Shown piece by piece: positions 6,093-8,012 of a stretch of DNA of 8,012 nucleotides. The position numbers and the translations under genes were made by a program. The DNA is from JANXVV01 sp038230975 (GTDB lineage: Bacteria; Planctomycetota; Phycisphaerae; Tepidisphaerales; Tepidisphaeraceae). Each line of letters begins with the position of its first letter. Within the stretch, counting starts at the first letter, position 1. Under the pieces are notes generated by a model that was not told the DNA's origin, made no database searches, and saw nothing but the letters and a program-made list of their open reading frames with translations. The stretch covers positions 1-8,012 of the forward strand of contig JBBRMF010000242.1 of NCBI GenBank assembly GCA_038230975.1. Direction: 5' to 3'.

Positions 6093-7328
6093 TCATTTCT
6101 CAGATGAGCTTTTGGCTGGAATCGTTGGCACCAGCTTCTGCCCCCGCGAAGGATGAATCGCCAGCGCTCGCAGATATCGACGGCGAACAAAAGCGCGAAG
6201 CCGTTCGATCTCCGTCTGCGAACCGTTTTCCATGCGGATCATTCCCCCGGCTTTCGTGCGGTGACCGCCGCCTTCACCGATGCCACGCAACAGCCGTTGC
6301 ATGAGCGCCCCCGCAGGGAGCGTGCCGCTGCTCGTTCGCAGGCTCAGCACCATCGTCCCTTGATAGATGCCCACGACCAGCGCCCAATCCACCTGATCAA
6401 ATCGAAGCAGCAAGTCTGCCAGCACTGCGGGTTTTTCCAGCGAGTCGATCACGTCCAGATGCGAGAAGATCGCGTTGTCGTAAAATACCGCGTGACTTAG
6501 ACCCGTGGCGTAAGCGATATAGTAACTTTGCGGCAAATCCACATAGCGCATCCGATGTAACTTGGTCGGATCAGCCTTCAGCGTCAGCCCTGATAGCGCA
6601 ATGTTATCCAATCCACCAGGCGTGCCGGCGGTTCCGGCAAGATCTGATTCGATGGCGTACAACATTGTCGCCGCCAGATCTGGGCTGATGGGTGCGTCAA
6701 GCTCCATGAAATAGCTGAAGACGATCGAAGTAGAGGCCCCCACATCCGTGCGGATATCGCAGAATGCAGACCGGGGTTTCTGTCCGCGGGCGGCCTGATG
6801 ATGATCAATCACCGCGATCGGCGTGACACTCGCCGGCAATGGGCTGTAGGCAAACAGCGGTTGCGTATCGAGCAACACAATCGCGTCGTAGATGCCGAGT
6901 TTGCTGTCGTCCCAGAGGAGCATTTTGAATGGAGTTTCGCGATAGAAGGCTTCATTGATTCCACCACCCACTCGGCCTTTGAGCGAAACATCGACATTCG
7001 CGCTCGGAAGTTGCATCGTCAACAGGGCGCTCATCCCCAGGGCCGCGCCGAAGGCATCGGGGTCCGGGTGTTCGTGCGTGGTGATGAGAATGTTCTTCTT
7101 GTCCGCAAGTAGCTTGAGCAACCTGCGCGCGCGCGGCTGGCCTCGTGTACGCCGCTCGACCGCGACGGCCGATCCGGTGACGGTCTCCACGCATGCTTCC
7201 ACGAACGACGTCATAGCTGATTTTTCATCCGATGTGTCTTCCGGCTCGCCGGATTGCAATGCAAGCCGATTGCCTGACCGATTGTCGGCAATCACTCGTT
7301 TAGAATCGTCCAATGAAGGCGCAGACAT
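6093..7328 (-). CDS. DHH/DHHA1 family phosphoesterase (NrnA-like)
   Basis: From the ATG at 7328 this is a 411-residue protein. Residues about 60-230 hold the DHH metal-binding motifs: HEHPDPD (85-91), Asp154 in LLDTQP, DHH (175-177) and Asp229 in ESDLAG. Together they bind two metal ions, usually Mn. Near the C-terminus the substrate-binding DHHA1 domain has GGGH (353-356) and AGG (360-362). Relatives such as NrnA degrade short oligoribonucleotides and 3',5'-bisphosphoadenosine, and some cleave pApA or pGpG; the exact substrate is not readable here. The start is uncertain: the frame opens at an ATG at 7415, and another ATG lies at 7214. I prefer 7328 because 7415 leaves at most 27 bases to the divergent gene, and because TTGCAA-18-TACAAT (7368-7339) could be its promoter. 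About 60 residues precede the domain, longer than in NrnA and of unknown role. Confidence 0.88.
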   Translation of the reverse strand: MSAPSLDDSKRVIADNRSGNRLALQSGEPEDTSDEKSAMTSFVEACVETVTGSAVAVERRTRGQPRARRLLKLLADKKNILITTHEHPDPDAFGAALGMSALLTMQLPSANVDVSLKGRVGGGINEAFYRETPFKMLLWDDSKLGIYDAIVLLDTQPLFAYSPLPASVTPIAVIDHHQAARGQKPRSAFCDIRTDVGASTSIVFSYFMELDAPISPDLAATMLYAIESDLAGTAGTPGGLDNIALSGLTLKADPTKLHRMRYVDLPQSYYIAYATGLSHAVFYDNAIFSHLDVIDSLEKPAVLADLLLRFDQVDWALVVGIYQGTMVLSLRTSSGTLPAGALMQRLLRGIGEGGGHRTKAGGMIRMENGSQTEIERLRAFVRRRYLRALAIHPSRGQKLVPTIPAKSSSEK

Positions 7329-7338
7329 AATCTCATCG

Positions 7339-7368
7339 ATTGTAGGTCCGATAGCTCTGGATTTGCAA
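7339..7368 (-). promoter_or_regulatory. Possible promoter of the DHH gene
   Basis: On the minus strand TTGCAA (7368-7363) and TACAAT (7344-7339, 5 of 6 to the -10 consensus) are 18 bases apart. Transcription would begin around 7332, only a few bases before the ATG at 7328, so the message would be nearly leaderless. If translation really begins at 7415 this site would lie inside the gene and be meaningless. Confidence 0.3.
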
Positions 7369-7396
7369 TGCGGCGAACGCATGCTGCCATTCATGG

Positions 7397-7410
7397 GCAC
7401 GTGTACGTGC
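7397..7410. promoter_or_regulatory. Palindrome between the divergent genes, possible operator
   Basis: GCACGT-GT-ACGTGC is a perfect 6+2+6 inverted repeat, followed closely by the repeated CGTAACGTAACG (7417-7428). It lies 33 bases upstream of the secreted-protein start and upstream of the preferred DHH start, a fitting place for a dimeric repressor or activator. The regulator is unknown. If the DHH protein starts at 7415, the palindrome would be within its coding region. Confidence 0.35.
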
Positions 7411-7442
7411 AACATTCGTAACGTAACGGGATGATACAGAAT

Positions 7443-8012
7443 ATGATCAAGTTCAAAAAATCACCGTGCAATTTAAGGTTGATTTTAGTTGGCTTGGCCG
7501 TTTTGATTGCATCGAACTGCCGCGCTGGATCCCGTCCATTTTCCATTCAAGTGGTAGATGACCGGACGCGTCGAGGCGTCCCGTTGGTGGAACTGAAGAC
7601 GACGAGCAACGTGGCGTTCTGGACCGACAGCGCCGGGTACGCCGCCGTCGATGACCCGGCTTTGCTCGGACAAAAAATATTCTTCACCGTTTCCAGTCAC
7701 GGTTACGAATTTCCCGCAGACGGCTTCGGCATGCACGGGGTTGCGTTGGAAGTCACTCCGGGTGGTGAGAAGACGCTAAAGATCAAACGGATCAATCTCG
7801 CCGAGCGGTTGTATCGCGTTACGGGCGAAGGGATTTATCGCGACAGCGTGATTCTCGGCAAGCCTGTCCCCATTTCTGAGCCCCTTATCAATGGTGAGGT
7901 GACAGGTCAGGATTCGGCGATGACCGCGATCTATCAAGGGAAAATCTGGTGGTTCTTTGGCGATACAAATCGACAAACCTACCCACTCGGGCAATTCTCG
8001 ATGTCTGGAGCG
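7443..8012 (+). CDS. Secreted protein of unknown function, N-terminal part (runs off the window)
   Basis: The frame from the ATG at 7443 is open to the last base, giving 190 residues with no stop. Residues 1-28 form a signal peptide: basic start (MIKFKK), hydrophobic core (LILVGLAVLIA) and likely cleavage after Arg-Ala28. LIASNC resembles a lipobox, but Asn just before the Cys argues against lipidation. Residues about 32-118 (FSIQVVDDRTRRGVPLVELKTTSNVAFWTDSAGY) resemble a carboxypeptidase-regulatory or transthyretin-like beta sandwich. Then come LAERLYRVTGEGIYRDSVILGKPVP and GQDSAMTAIYQGKIWWFFGDTNRQTYPLG, which look like the first blade of a beta-propeller. I recall similar secreted proteins from planctomycetes without an assigned function; a carbohydrate role would be a guess. 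GGGAT (7428-7432) lies 10 bases before the chosen ATG; an in-frame ATG at 7431 is the alternative. It is transcribed divergently from the DHH gene. Confidence 0.8.
   Translation, partial: MIKFKKSPCNLRLILVGLAVLIASNCRAGSRPFSIQVVDDRTRRGVPLVELKTTSNVAFWTDSAGYAAVDDPALLGQKIFFTVSSHGYEFPADGFGMHGVALEVTPGGEKTLKIKRINLAERLYRVTGEGIYRDSVILGKPVPISEPLINGEVTGQDSAMTAIYQGKIWWFFGDTNRQTYPLGQFSMSGA

Noticed and set aside
6053..6190. Longer N-terminus for the dehydrogenase starting at 6190
   Set aside because: It overlaps the end of the DHH gene, and the extra 46 residues (rich in Arg, Trp and Phe) do not fit the family, whose homology starts at 6052.

Overview
The window comes from a bacterial chromosome of moderate GC content. 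I infer a planctomycete, possibly of the Phycisphaerae or Tepidisphaera-like group. The reasons are the gene content (a sugar-phosphate isomerase ending in a GYxGYVTFEWEKAW motif, a secreted LolA-like/redoxin fusion, and a secreted protein of a type I recall from planctomycetes), the weak or absent Shine-Dalgarno (SD) sequences before several genes, and the loose gene spacing. This placement comes from memory of protein families, not from a search.

Layout. Bases 1-279 hold the 3' end of a plus-strand TIM-barrel sugar-phosphate isomerase/epimerase. It converges, 11 bases apart, on a minus-strand cold-shock protein (291-515). Next is a 600-base gap (516-1116). Its middle, 721-960, is only 35% GC by my count (84 of 240) and is flanked by perfect and near-perfect DnaA boxes, which makes it the most interesting non-coding stretch here. 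A plus-strand ABC ATPase of the LptB type follows (1117-1854), then a hairpin, a roughly 245-base gap and a secreted two-domain thiol-disulfide oxidoreductase (2101-3411). After a 128-base leader with a 12-bp hairpin whose 3' arm covers most of the SD sequence comes an HDOD-GGDEF signalling protein (3540-5057).

On the minus strand, a DHH/DHHA1 phosphoesterase (about 7328 down to 6093) lies 40 bases upstream of a D-2-hydroxyacid dehydrogenase (6052 down to 5096). The two probably form one transcription unit that converges on the HDOD-GGDEF gene. Divergent from the DHH gene, across a short region with a palindrome, is the start of a secreted protein (7443 onward) that runs off the window end.

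The genes do not form one pathway. Housekeeping envelope functions (lipopolysaccharide export ATPase, periplasmic redox protein), c-di-GMP-type signalling and central metabolism lie side by side. I see no mobile element, CRISPR array, tRNA or rRNA. The best candidates for undescribed biology are the DnaA-box-bracketed AT-rich island and the SD-occluding leader hairpin of the HDOD-GGDEF gene.
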